Shown piece by piece: positions 16,829 to 27,117 of a stretch of DNA of 64,000 nucleotides (position 1 is the first letter of the stretch; every line of letters begins with the position of its first letter). The translations under genes were made by a program, and so were the position numbers. Below the pieces are notes generated by a model, which made no database searches, was not told the origin of the DNA, and saw only the letters and a program-made list of their open reading frames with translations. This stretch comes from Fimbriimonadaceae bacterium. Lineage in GTDB: Bacteria; Armatimonadota; Fimbriimonadia; Fimbriimonadales; Fimbriimonadaceae. The stretch is taken from NCBI GenBank assembly GCA_019454145.1, contig CP075366.1, positions 2,211,564-2,275,563 of the forward strand, given 5' to 3'.

Positions 16829-19800
16829 TTAGTATCCTGGATGTCTGTTTGGATCCCGATCTGCATGATCCCGAGGCCATCGTTCTTTAAATGTTGTCCC
16901 ACCTTGACTGTACGGAGTGGGTTCATGGCTAAGCTCTTTAGATTCCATTTTACCGCTACCATCTGTTCGTTCGCGTTGCGGAGCCCTTCCTCGACTCATT
17001 CGCTCAACGTTTGCAGCACCTCCATACGTAGTTTCCGCGTCTTTTTCCTTAGCCCGCTCACGCCAGTACCTTTGCCGGAATGTACTACGGCTTTCATACG
17101 GTTTATGCTCACCGCCTGGCTCTTGATTATTCCGGTACTTCCCCCATTTCCACGGTTTAGGGGCATCTAATACCTGCTGGGCAGCTTCTCCAGCGGCCTC
17201 CAACTTTGCAGCTGTTCGTTCCTCCTTGGGCATACTATACGATCCAGGAGGGCCAGGGGCTTCTGCATCGGGTGATGAGACCAAGAGCAAAAAAACAACA
17301 ACTGCAGCAAGTATTAAGAGTGGAATTTGACCAGAGCTGTCAATTTGATTAACGGGTTTATTGGCACAATATCCGTACCAATTCCTCCCATATCCAATCG
17401 GATCGCGTGTCAGAAACCTACCAGTATCCGAATCATAATAACGATGACCTAAGAGTTTGAGCCCAGTGTCAGAATCTTGTTGGTATCCGAAACCTCCTGC
17501 ATAGCCAAACTGACTCTTCCAGGTTCCTGAATTTCCGATCTCGTTTCCGAAAGCATCGAACTGCTTGCTCGCTGAAACCGCTCCCGAACTGTTGGTTTGG
17601 ATATCGGCGTTCTTCACCGCGGAGTGGAAGGTCGTCTTGGTCGACCCACGCTTTTCACCCGAAGGAGTGAAGTTCGCGGTGCCATCACTAAGAACTGGGG
17701 CGGTGACGCCAACTCCCGCGCGCTTGAACGTCTTCGAACCACTCGAGTCCGTGAGCCCAACGCGCGTATCCAGGCCGTTATAGCTAAAGCTGTTTGTCGT
17801 CATCCCTGGCTTTGTGATTGAAGTCACACGGGATTCGTAATCGTAGCTAAACGAAGTTGTTCCCGAACTACGAACAATGCCCGTGGTGCGGCCGGCGGCA
17901 TCGTAAGTGAATGTCCGCGCATCGCTGCCCCCGGTAATCGCAGTGAGTTTGTTGGCAGAATCGTAGGAATACGATTCTGTTACGGAATTCACAGTCCGCG
18001 ACAAGCGATTACCGTTCGCATCGTAGGTATACGTTGCCGAATAGCCAGTGGACTTGGTTTCTTCGATCAGTTGCCCAATATCGTCGTAATCGTAGTCGGT
18101 GGTGACTCCGCCTTCGACAACTTGGGTGATCTGCGAAGCAAGGTCGAACGTGTAAACCCGGCTCTGGAGAGTCGCGTTACTCGAATCTTTGGTGACAATT
18201 GAAGTCACCCGGTTGCGGGAATCGTAGGCGTAGACCTCATAGGTTCCGTTAGGATTGTCTTTCCGTGAAAGACGACCCGCGGAATCGTATGTGTACGAGG
18301 AGACATCGCTGAAAGCATCGGTTATAGTCGCCGGGCGGCCAGCTGAGTCGTAGGTGTTTGTAGTGGTTCCCACCCCAACGTCCACCATTGTGAGCACTTG
18401 CCCCGCCAGGTTGTAGGTGTAATCTATGTCCCCTTGCGGAGTGTTGAGATCCGTGATTTCATCGGCGGCGTTGTATGTCCATGAGCTTGTACCACTGACG
18501 TCCACCATGCTCGTGACGCGACCACTGTTATCGTAGCTAAATGTCGTGTCTGTCAGCCCACTCGGGTAATCCACCCCGGTTTGCTGACCCGCATTGTCGT
18601 AAGTGTAAAGAATGGTTTGCGAAAGTGGATTAGTGTAGGCTGTCGTGTTTCCTTCACCATCATAAGCCCATGCTTCTACCGAGCTATCCGGCAAAGTAAG
18701 GGTGGCTACCTGTCCACGGTCGGTGTAAGTGTACGTTCGGGTATAGCTTCGCCCGTTGGTGATAGAAGTGAGATAGCCAACTGAGTTGTAGCTATAGGAT
18801 GTAGTTTCACTATTTGCGTTAGTTGCACTAGAAACCCGACCGAGATCATCAATAACCCTGCTTCCGCTTCGTCCAAGCGGGTCTTCAGCCCCTACGATGT
18901 TGTTCTCTAAATCATAGAAAATTTCAGATATGGCTCCGCCTGGTTCTTCAATTTCAATAACCCGGCTCCACTCATCGTAAGTGATGTCTGTGGTGTTTGC
19001 GGCGGCGTCAGTGGTGCTAGTAACCCGTCCGAGGATGTCGTATGTTGCGAAAGAATCAATGCTTCCAGGAGCCGTAGTTTGGGTGACATCGCCCTGGCTG
19101 TTGTAGTAAATATACGAAACCCGGCTGAGAGCATCGGTGGCAGTGACAGGTTCGCCATAACCGTTATAAACGATGGTCGCGACAGTCCGGTTAAGTCCAT
19201 CTTCGACGGTGAGAAGATTGCTGTTTGAATCGTAGGTATTTTCAGTAACGTTGCCGTTCGGATCGGTTCTCGTGAGCAAGTTGTGGTTCGAGTCGTAGGT
19301 GTATGTCCATGTCTTGCTCAGCGGATTGGTGCTGGTTAAAGTGTTGCCAGTTGAATCATAAGTAGCCGTCCAAACCTTGCCGCGTTTATCTGTGTAGCTG
19401 GTGACATTACGATTTGAGTCGTACACATAAGCATCGCTAAAACTATCTTCATCAACCGTGCTGGCAAGTAACCCGCTTGAATAGTTATGAACAATTGTCG
19501 TGCTGTCAGGTTTGGTGAAGGTAACCGCGCTGGTTCCATAAGACCAAGTGTAAGTCTGGCTGAGTGGGTTTGTGAAGCTGGTTTCTCGTTCACTTGAATC
19601 GTAGGTGAACGACCAAACTTTGCCGCGAAGGTCAGTTTCTGTAAGAATGTTGCTCAGTGAATCGTAAGTAAATTCACGCGAATATAGATTCGAATCAAGC
19701 TCTGGATAAGTAATTTCTGTTAGGTCGTTGTTGGAATCGTATGTGAACGACCATTCACGTCCACTTGGGTCTTCAATGGTCTCGATGAGACCGTTCGATG

Positions 19801-20740
19801 CGTAACTGAATGTAAGTGAGCGACTAGAAGTGTCACTGATGGATGTGATCTTATTGCCTGAATCTCGGGCAATTGAAATGGCATTACCGTTGCGGTCGGT
19901 GACTGATGTCAAACGCCCAGCGGCATTGAAATCTAGAACCCAATTGGATTTTGTGGTAAGTGTCCAAGTGCCACCAGAATTGTGAACGAGGTCATCATAG
20001 AATCCAGTAGGCGGAGAAAATACTCCGGCGGATTCCGTATATGGGAGTTCAAGGCCATCGCCGTAGCGGATTATTGCGCTGGAGCCTGACGTGTACGAAA
20101 TCTTAACGTCGTAGCTGTGGCTCCATCCTTTCCCTAAATCGAAACTGTATGTACCTTTGCTATTGTGATGAAGGTTAAAGCTGACTCCGTTTTGTCCGCG
20201 CGAATTCCAGCTAACAATCGGATACACGACGTGACGATTGCCTGTATTGGTATTTAGGTTACTTCCGCCTCCTCCACCTTCACCACCCCCAGGCCCACCG
20301 CCTCCACCAGGGCCGCCGCCTTCACCGCCAGTGTCTCCGCTTCCGCCGCCTGGATCTCCACCACCACCTTCTTGAGCTGCATTGACAAGAAGAGATGGAA
20401 TAGGAGTAAGCGAAAGGAGAAGATCACACTCCGACCAAGGGGCACTGAGCTTTTCTTGAGCCCGAACCCCTTTTAGATCGCGCAAGAGTTTGAGAGTCCA
20501 AATTCCACCACGGCCAATTTCATCGCGACCTGGTTTTGCACCTCGGAACACTTGAGTCGGACGATCCGTGTGATGTCCAGCAGGCTTTCGCCCAGAATCT
20601 TGCATGCGCTGAGAAGCATCAAGCAAGAAAGGGTTGATGCTAAAAGCCGTTGCGCTATATGCAAGGCATAAACAAAGCGCAACTGAAAGAGCGCGGAAAA
20701 GTGGTCGAGTAGACGAAGCGTGTATGGAAGCAATATTCAT
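16829..20740 (-). CDS. Secreted RHS/YD-repeat polymorphic toxin
   Basis: This 1303-residue protein has an N-terminal signal-like segment (RALSVALCLCLAYSATAF), a Gly-rich linker (~123-160), then YD/RHS repeats to about residue 1100 that would form a beta-cage. The core ends with GHRYYDSDTGRFLTRDPIG. The variable tip (~1138-1303) starts with a hydrophobic helix (LLILAAVVVFLLLVSS). It ends with KELSHEPTPY, RWPRDHADRDPNRHPGY, resembling HNH/EndoVII-fold nuclease toxins. No PAAR, VgrG or other T6SS marker is present, so Sec export in the WapA style is inferred. A candidate immunity gene follows by three bases. Confidence 0.85.
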   Translation of the reverse strand: MNIASIHASSTRPLFRALSVALCLCLAYSATAFSINPFLLDASQRMQDSGRKPAGHHTDRPTQVFRGAKPGRDEIGRGGIWTLKLLRDLKGVRAQEKLSAPWSECDLLLSLTPIPSLLVNAAQEGGGGDPGGGSGDTGGEGGGPGGGGGPGGGEGGGGGSNLNTNTGNRHVVYPIVSWNSRGQNGVSFNLHHNSKGTYSFDLGKGWSHSYDVKISYTSGSSAIIRYGDGLELPYTESAGVFSPPTGFYDDLVHNSGGTWTLTTKSNWVLDFNAAGRLTSVTDRNGNAISIARDSGNKITSISDTSSRSLTFSYASNGLIETIEDPSGREWSFTYDSNNDLTEITYPELDSNLYSREFTYDSLSNILTETDLRGKVWSFTYDSSERETSFTNPLSQTYTWSYGTSAVTFTKPDSTTIVHNYSSGLLASTVDEDSFSDAYVYDSNRNVTSYTDKRGKVWTATYDSTGNTLTSTNPLSKTWTYTYDSNHNLLTRTDPNGNVTENTYDSNSNLLTVEDGLNRTVATIVYNGYGEPVTATDALSRVSYIYYNSQGDVTQTTAPGSIDSFATYDILGRVTSTTDAAANTTDITYDEWSRVIEIEEPGGAISEIFYDLENNIVGAEDPLGRSGSRVIDDLGRVSSATNANSETTSYSYNSVGYLTSITNGRSYTRTYTYTDRGQVATLTLPDSSVEAWAYDGEGNTTAYTNPLSQTILYTYDNAGQQTGVDYPSGLTDTTFSYDNSGRVTSMVDVSGTSSWTYNAADEITDLNTPQGDIDYTYNLAGQVLTMVDVGVGTTTNTYDSAGRPATITDAFSDVSSYTYDSAGRLSRKDNPNGTYEVYAYDSRNRVTSIVTKDSSNATLQSRVYTFDLASQITQVVEGGVTTDYDYDDIGQLIEETKSTGYSATYTYDANGNRLSRTVNSVTESYSYDSANKLTAITGGSDARTFTYDAAGRTTGIVRSSGTTSFSYDYESRVTSITKPGMTTNSFSYNGLDTRVGLTDSSGSKTFKRAGVGVTAPVLSDGTANFTPSGEKRGSTKTTFHSAVKNADIQTNSSGAVSASKQFDAFGNEIGNSGTWKSQFGYAGGFGYQQDSDTGLKLLGHRYYDSDTGRFLTRDPIGYGRNWYGYCANKPVNQIDSSGQIPLLILAAVVVFLLLVSSPDAEAPGPPGSYSMPKEERTAAKLEAAGEAAQQVLDAPKPWKWGKYRNNQEPGGEHKPYESRSTFRQRYWRERAKEKDAETTYGGAANVERMSRGRAPQRERTDGSGKMESKELSHEPTPYSQGGTTFKERWPRDHADRDPNRHPGY
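17364..17605 (-). repeat. Duplicated end-of-core RHS segment, copy within the full-length gene
   Basis: This is the parental partner of the copy at 16079-16320, with the same 242-bp length and no gaps. It covers the last core residues from DIQTNSSG to the RNWYGYCA region, just before the tip changes. Confidence 0.85.
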
Positions 20741-21096
20741 AGGACTTCACTGTGCTGTTAACACTGACAAAGGATTAGACACTAAGGTGATTATTAAATG
20801 CTACACCTATATGGACCAACTTAAATGTAAATGTATTGAGTAAGAGTAATTTTGTACTTAAATAATAGCTATTCATATTTATTTATTATTTTCCGTGAAA
20901 AATAAGTGAAATTGTGAAATAAGAGCCCTGAAGTATCAAAATCGAAGGTAAATAAAATGGGTGCTGGAGTGACTCTGGTCTTGAAGGTTGTTCTAAATAG
21001 TCCGGTCAAAATGACTAATTAAGCCTTGGCAACATTTGCCAAGGCTTAATTAAAGTGGTCTATTCTCAATTTGAAAAAGGTGTTACAACCAATGTA
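20741..21096. other. AT-rich intergenic region upstream of the RHS gene
   Basis: These 356 bases contain no credible gene. The part nearest the RHS start is very A+T-rich (ATTCATATTTATTTATTATT) and probably carries the RHS promoter on the minus strand, though no clean -35/-10 pair is evident. The distal end holds the inverted repeat at 21017-21051. Confidence 0.5.
21017..21051 (-). terminator. Long inverted repeat after the PEP-CTERM gene
   Basis: Two perfect 16-base arms (AATTAAGCCTTGGCAA and its complement) flank a three-base loop, 45 bases past the PEP-CTERM stop. The flanks are A/T-rich but there is no long T-tract. It is likely a terminator on both strands that also insulates the RHS gene. 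Confidence 0.7.
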
Positions 21097-21810
21097 TTAG
21101 CTTTGCTTTCGACGCTTAGCAATCGCTAATGCAGCGATTCCAAGAACACCCATCGTGAACGGCTCGGGAACTGGATTTGTTGCCGTGAGCTGAGTCACAA
21201 ACGTATTGGCCGTGATTGTTGTCGCAGTTGTGCCCGTGATTCCACTTCCCCAAGCACCAGCAAACTCAGTGCCATAGCCAAGAGTGGCTGAGCCAACTGC
21301 GTCTAGCACAGGAGTTGCAGATGAACTGGCGGAGTAGCGGAGTTCAATAATGAGGTTTCCGCCCGTGTAAAGGTAATTGTTGAACGAAATCACTGGCCCA
21401 AATGGGTTAACGGGAGAACCGCCCGCCAAATATTCATTAGGATTAATGGTCAAACCACCCGAACGGACTAGAGTTTTTCCGCCGACAAAGTTGTTTGCAA
21501 AAGTTGATGAGCGAGTAGAGATATCAACGCCTTCGCCAAGGTAGATATCGAAATCGGTGAAAGTCGTACCTGCATAGTTAGAGGAAACTGATTCATTAAG
21601 TCGGAACTGCATCCCGTTAAGATTAGAGTTCAAAAACGGGCTCATTTGGGTGGCACTGAACATGAGTTGATAGGTTCGACCCGTTGTAGTTGAACTGAGC
21701 GAGAATGACAAGTTGGCAGGTGTATTTTCAAATCCGGTAGGAACAACTCCGGTAAACGCTTGTGAGGTGGTTGCGGCTACGAAAACTGGAAGAAGGAGTA
21801 GGTGGCGCAT
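21097..21810 (-). CDS. PEP-CTERM sorted surface protein
   Basis: This 237-residue exported protein has an N-terminal signal peptide (MRHLLLLPVFVAATTSQAFTG), a Ser/Thr/Gly-rich beta domain, and the C-terminal sorting signal NPVPEPFTMGVLG, a hydrophobic helix and a basic KRRKQS end. Such proteins are cut and anchored by an exosortase, which is not in the window. I chose the ATG at 21810 because GAGAG lies eight bases upstream; the longer frame from 21834 adds eight residues that spoil the signal peptide. It lies between atpD and the RHS gene, with terminators on both sides. Confidence 0.85.
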   Translation of the reverse strand: MRHLLLLPVFVAATTSQAFTGVVPTGFENTPANLSFSLSSTTTGRTYQLMFSATQMSPFLNSNLNGMQFRLNESVSSNYAGTTFTDFDIYLGEGVDISTRSSTFANNFVGGKTLVRSGGLTINPNEYLAGGSPVNPFGPVISFNNYLYTGGNLIIELRYSASSSATPVLDAVGSATLGYGTEFAGAWGSGITGTTATTITANTFVTQLTATNPVPEPFTMGVLGIAALAIAKRRKQS

Positions 21811-21923
21811 TGTAATTCTCTCGACCAAGCTCATTGGCTAGGCTATGGTGCCAGTATAGATAACTTTGGTTGACAGGGCAACCGTGCGATTAGATTTTTA
21901 CAAAAACTTTATTACTGGAAGCA

Positions 21924-21957
21924 AAAACTGCCTCCTGCATTTGCAGGAGGCAGTTTT
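21924..21957 (-). terminator. Intrinsic terminator of atpD
   Basis: A perfect 16-base inverted repeat (AAAACTGCCTCCTGCA and its complement) has a two-base centre and lies 17 bases past the atpD stop. On the minus strand it ends in GTTTTTGC. It separates atpD from downstream genes on the same strand, including atpC. Confidence 0.85.
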
Positions 21958-21974
21958 CAACCGGCTCAAGTAGA

Positions 21975-23432
<1,458 letters not shown>

Positions 23433-23457
23433 CTAATTTAGTGGTGAGTCGGGGCGG

Positions 23458-23463
23458 ATTATA
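23458..23463 (-). promoter_or_regulatory. Candidate -10 element of the atpD promoter
   Basis: A perfect TATAAT (GGTATAATCC on the minus strand) lies about 50 bases upstream of the atpD ATG. No good -35 is seen at the usual spacing. A CCACTAA-T-TTAGTGG palindrome follows in the leader at 23430-23444. Confidence 0.45.
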
Positions 23464-23527
23464 CCTAGGGAGTTTTCGGACCTGGGTGGGTCGGTCGGGT
23501 TCGGTTTTGGGCGTTTTGGCGAAGTTC

Positions 23528-24355
23528 CTAAATCGAAGATTTGAGGTGGTTCCGCTGTTTGAAATGAATCGCCGGGCGCTGAACCGGATTAGCCGCCTGC
23601 TCTTTGCCTCGCCAGCCATCCAGTAGAACAAATTCGTACCCTTGCTCAAGGCATTCGGGAATGAAAGTCTTGAGTGCTTCTACCGTTTGCGGGAGTCCGC
23701 TGTGGAGCAGAATAATCGAACCGTTTTGCCTATTCAATCGCAGTCGTTCTAGAATTTTCTCAGGATCATCGAATTTATAGTCACCTGGGTTAGAATTCCA
23801 ATAAACCGTGGTCAATCCGAGTGCAGAAGCGGCACGGAGAGTTTTTTCATCCATCCGTCCACCCGGTGGGCGGCAGAATCGTGGCTGGTGACCGAGAATA
23901 TCGTAAACCGCAATTTGGGTAGCTTTGTATTCGGTGAGCGTATCCAGCAGGTCAAGATTGGCGAGGTCTGGGTGGCTGAACGAATGGTTGGCAATCTCGT
24001 GGCCTTCGGCTTCCATTTGCCGGAGCATATTTTTGCGGTTGATGACCATTTTCCCAACAACAAAAAAAGTAGCGTGAACATCATATTCTTTTAGGAGTTT
24101 GAGCAGATCGTAGGTGACTTCGCCGTGGGGGCCATCATCAAATGTCAGAGCTAATCTTTTATGATCAGTAGGGCCGTGTTTCAGGAATTGAATTTCTACT
24201 TTCCCCGCCACGAGCCGTTCCATCCAAGGATCTTGCAAGCGCGCATCCACTCGTTGCCGCGCGAGTTGCCAGGTCGGCTCTTTGGCATCTAATTGGGCTT
24301 GATTGAATGGCGCTGGCGAAAGCTGGGAAGCGGCAAGCAAAGCAGTAAATATCAC
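23528..24355 (-). CDS. Polysaccharide deacetylase (CE4/NodB family)
   Basis: This 275-residue protein has a short hydrophobic N-terminus and a NodB domain that removes acetyl groups from N-acetylglucosamine polymers such as peptidoglycan or chitin oligomers. The motifs are TFDDGPH (71-77, catalytic Asp and metal Asp), HSFSHPDL (124-131, metal His pair), CRPPGGR (~160-166) and IILLHSG (catalytic His). All residues needed for activity appear present. It lies upstream of atpD on the same strand with ~120 bases between. Confidence 0.9.
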   Translation of the reverse strand: MIFTALLAASQLSPAPFNQAQLDAKEPTWQLARQRVDARLQDPWMERLVAGKVEIQFLKHGPTDHKRLALTFDDGPHGEVTYDLLKLLKEYDVHATFFVVGKMVINRKNMLRQMEAEGHEIANHSFSHPDLANLDLLDTLTEYKATQIAVYDILGHQPRFCRPPGGRMDEKTLRAASALGLTTVYWNSNPGDYKFDDPEKILERLRLNRQNGSIILLHSGLPQTVEALKTFIPECLEQGYEFVLLDGWRGKEQAANPVQRPAIHFKQRNHLKSSI

Positions 24356-24398
24356 GAATCAGACCCTCTGCAAAAGTGACGCTCTATGCGGGCAAGCA

Positions 24399-25100
24399 TT
24401 ACGTTTTTTTGCTGATTTTTTGAAGGAGTTCAAGTTGAGCGTCCTGATACTCCATCAGTGTGTGCATCTGTGAACGGAGAAGGTGATCCATTTTCTCGTG
24501 CAATGCTCGGATTTCGATTTCGGCTTTGAGGTTCACCATGTAATCGTGTTCGCTACGAATTCGGTCTTTGGCTTCCTGGCGGTTCTGACTCATCATAATC
24601 ACGGGAGCTTGCATCGCCGCAACACACGAGAGCACCAAGTTCAATAAGATGAACGGGTAAGGATCAAAGTGTTTGCCGAGCAACGCTACTGAATTAATCG
24701 TGATCCACACAACAAGAATCCCCATGAAGGTTAGGATAAATGTCCAACTCCCGCCGAAAGCCGCAATCTTGTCCGCCAACTGATCACCAAAACTGGGGTT
24801 CTTTTCAATAACGTCTTCAGTGTTTGTAGAAATAAGTTCACGGGATTCGAGCTTAGCCAGAACCTCTTTTTCCATTTTGCTCAGATTTCGCTCGTTCTTT
24901 TTAAGTTCTCTGAGCATGATTTGCGACCGCAGAGTTTCATAGCAGGCAAGGCAGATATGGTCGCTTTCTTTTGTATGCGGGAACTTGTGCTTGACAAGGC
25001 TATGGATTGATTTGCGGAGCGCAGAAACTGGCACGCTTTCGGACAAAGCGACCGTTTTATCGCATATGGCGCACTTTTCGGTAGGTTCTGATTCCTTCAT
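24399..25100 (-). CDS. DUF1003 membrane protein with N-terminal CxxC pairs
   Basis: This 233-residue protein has a DUF1003 core: two membrane helices (WTFILTFMGILVVWITIN and FILLNLVLSCVAAMQAPVIM), then SQNRQEAKDRIRSEHDYMVN and a helical C-terminus. The first ~55 residues carry CAIC (10-13) and CLAC (50-53), a likely zinc ribbon that not all members have. Function of the family is unknown. It is 43 bases upstream of the deacetylase on the same strand, so the two may be co-transcribed. Confidence 0.8.
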   Translation of the reverse strand: MKESEPTEKCAICDKTVALSESVPVSALRKSIHSLVKHKFPHTKESDHICLACYETLRSQIMLRELKKNERNLSKMEKEVLAKLESRELISTNTEDVIEKNPSFGDQLADKIAAFGGSWTFILTFMGILVVWITINSVALLGKHFDPYPFILLNLVLSCVAAMQAPVIMMSQNRQEAKDRIRSEHDYMVNLKAEIEIRALHEKMDHLLRSQMHTLMEYQDAQLELLQKISKKT

Positions 25101-25168
25101 TTAACAACTCACTTCACAGTCAACACTTACTGTAGCCCATTAGAGTCCGCTTGATGAATTTAATATCC

Positions 25169-25212
25169 TAAAGTGTTTTTTCCGGTGAATGACCCGTTTC
25201 GCAAACACTTTA
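25169..25212. promoter_or_regulatory. Perfect 10-bp inverted repeat upstream of the antiporter gene
   Basis: TAAAGTGTTT and AAACACTTTA are separated by 24 bases, about 45-90 bases before the antiporter gene. It could be a leader hairpin or a two-half-site operator. No T-tract follows, so a terminator is unlikely. Confidence 0.4.
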
Positions 25213-25256
25213 AAGGCACTCATTGGTAACATAAATTCATCCATACCGACACTTCC

Positions 25257-27005
25257 TTGATCGCCACCATCGCGGCAGGGTTGAGCCTGGCATTTATCTT
25301 TGGATTGATCGCAACCAAGCTCAAATTCCCCCTGTTGCTTGGGTACCTTTCTGCCGGCTTAGTTGTTGGCCCGTTTACTCCTGGATTTGTAGCGGATAGC
25401 GGAATTGCCTTGCAACTATCTGAGATAGGCGTGAGTCTGCTTATGTTCGGAGTCGGGCTTCATTTCTCGATCAAGGATTTGCTTGCGGTTAGGAAAATCG
25501 CAATCCCCGGAGCGGTTGTCCAAATATTGGTTGCCACTGCTCTAGGAGCCGTTCTCGTTAGGTTTTGGGGTTGGACTTGGGGCGCAGGGATAGTTTTTGG
25601 CCTTTGCCTTTCCGTTGCCAGCACGGTCGTACTGCTTCGGGCAATGAAGGAGCGGGGCCTTTTAGAGACGATTAACGGTCGCATAGCAGTTGGTTGGCTG
25701 ATTGTTGAAGACCTTGTTACTGTTATTGCATTGGTTGCGTTACCTGCATTGAGTGTGCCTATGGGCGGGGTACCCGCTCACGGGAATACGGACGCTAACA
25801 TTACAATTACTCTGCTGACAACTTTGGGCAAAGTCACTTTGTTTGTTATCGCGATGATGGTCATTGGAAAAAAGCTCATTCCAATGGTGTTAGGGCGGGT
25901 TGCTCGAACTGGTTCGCGTGAATTGTTTACGCTGGGCGTGCTTGCGGTAGCACTAGGAATCGCATTTGGAGCTTCTGCTTTGTTCGGCGTTTCTCCCGCC
26001 TTGGGCGCTTTTTTTGCCGGGGTTGTGATTAGCGAATCCGATCTCTCTCATCAGGCGGGCGCCGAGATGTTGCCTTTACAAGAAGCATTTACAGTTTTGT
26101 TTTTTGTTTCTATGGGAATGATGTTTGACCCCCGCGTAATTATTGAAAGTCCAATTCATATCCTTATGGCTCTCGGAATCGTATTGGTCGGTAAGTCACT
26201 AGCCGCCCTTGGAATCGTTCTTCTTTTTAGATACCCGATTGCCACCGCGCTGACAATTTCAGCTAGCCTGGCGCAAATCGGAGAATTCTCATTTATTCTG
26301 CTCGGCCTTGGTGTCTCACTGAAATTAGTTCCGCCTGAAGCATTGAGCATTGTACTGGCAGTCGCGGTGATCTCAATAGCTGTGAATCCGGCAATCTTTA
26401 AGACAGTTGAACCGATTGATCGTTGGATAAAGGGGCGACCTTGGTTACTCAGATTGCTTGAACGAGAGCAAGGCAAAGGCGATCAGGCAACATTTGATGA
26501 CCCCAACAAGTTAACCAATCACGTTGTTATGATTGGTTACGGGCGCGTTGGAACAACGATTGCCCGTGCCCTTACTCAGCAAAATATTGAGTTCGTCGTC
26601 GTTGATCAGGATCGGACGATTATTGATGATTTGAAAAGGCAAGGTATCAAAGCTGTTTTCGGGGATGCTTCACGACCTGGAATCCTGACTCATGCCGGGT
26701 TGACAAATGCGAGATTGTTAATTGTTGCCACTCCCGGAAAATCTCAAGCAAAAGAAATCGTGAAATTCTCACATAGCGTAAACCCAAAAATTGTGACCTG
26801 CGTGAGAACACATAGCTACGATGATGCTATTTATTTTGAAGGTGCTGGAATAGAAAGAATTGTTTTAGGTGAATTAGAACTGGCTCTGCAAATGGCAGAA
26901 TTTAGCTTAATTTCATTTGAGAAGTCACCAGACGCTGTGGAAAATACAATTGGAAATTTAAGAGAACTTGGTGCACAAGCATTAGCTCGCCCAAACGTTG
27001 AATAA
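25257..27005 (+). CDS. ybaL: Kef/YbaL-type cation:proton antiporter with RCK domain
   Basis: This 582-residue CPA2-family transporter has ~12 membrane helices (residues 1-385), including LLGYLSAGLVVGPFTPGF and the family's VEDLVTV segment. A TrkA-N/RCK nucleotide-binding domain begins at ~420 with HVVMIGYGRVGTTIA. It would exchange K+ or Na+ for H+ and help set pH and ion balance. The start is unclear. TTG at 25257 is the only common start codon after an in-frame stop at 25227, but family similarity (HTDTSLI against HHATPLI) continues upstream to an ATC codon at 25239. Confidence 0.88.
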   Translation: MIATIAAGLSLAFIFGLIATKLKFPLLLGYLSAGLVVGPFTPGFVADSGIALQLSEIGVSLLMFGVGLHFSIKDLLAVRKIAIPGAVVQILVATALGAVLVRFWGWTWGAGIVFGLCLSVASTVVLLRAMKERGLLETINGRIAVGWLIVEDLVTVIALVALPALSVPMGGVPAHGNTDANITITLLTTLGKVTLFVIAMMVIGKKLIPMVLGRVARTGSRELFTLGVLAVALGIAFGASALFGVSPALGAFFAGVVISESDLSHQAGAEMLPLQEAFTVLFFVSMGMMFDPRVIIESPIHILMALGIVLVGKSLAALGIVLLFRYPIATALTISASLAQIGEFSFILLGLGVSLKLVPPEALSIVLAVAVISIAVNPAIFKTVEPIDRWIKGRPWLLRLLEREQGKGDQATFDDPNKLTNHVVMIGYGRVGTTIARALTQQNIEFVVVDQDRTIIDDLKRQGIKAVFGDASRPGILTHAGLTNARLLIVATPGKSQAKEIVKFSHSVNPKIVTCVRTHSYDDAIYFEGAGIERIVLGELELALQMAEFSLISFEKSPDAVENTIGNLRELGAQALARPNVE

Positions 27006-27117
27006 TAGGGCGGTTCTTTTCGAGTAGGACTGCTCACCCGGGCCATTGCAACCTGGCATGAATTGTGACGTGTATAATTGCGTTCATCCCATCCATTTGG
27101 GAGGCCTAGGTTCATTC

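Noticed and set aside
17400-19900. Regularly spaced short repeats such as GAATCGTA and TCGTAGGTGT that look array-like
   Set aside because: They encode the Tyr-Asp-Ser motifs of the YD repeats in frame on the minus strand, with irregular spacing and degenerate sequence; not a CRISPR or satellite array.
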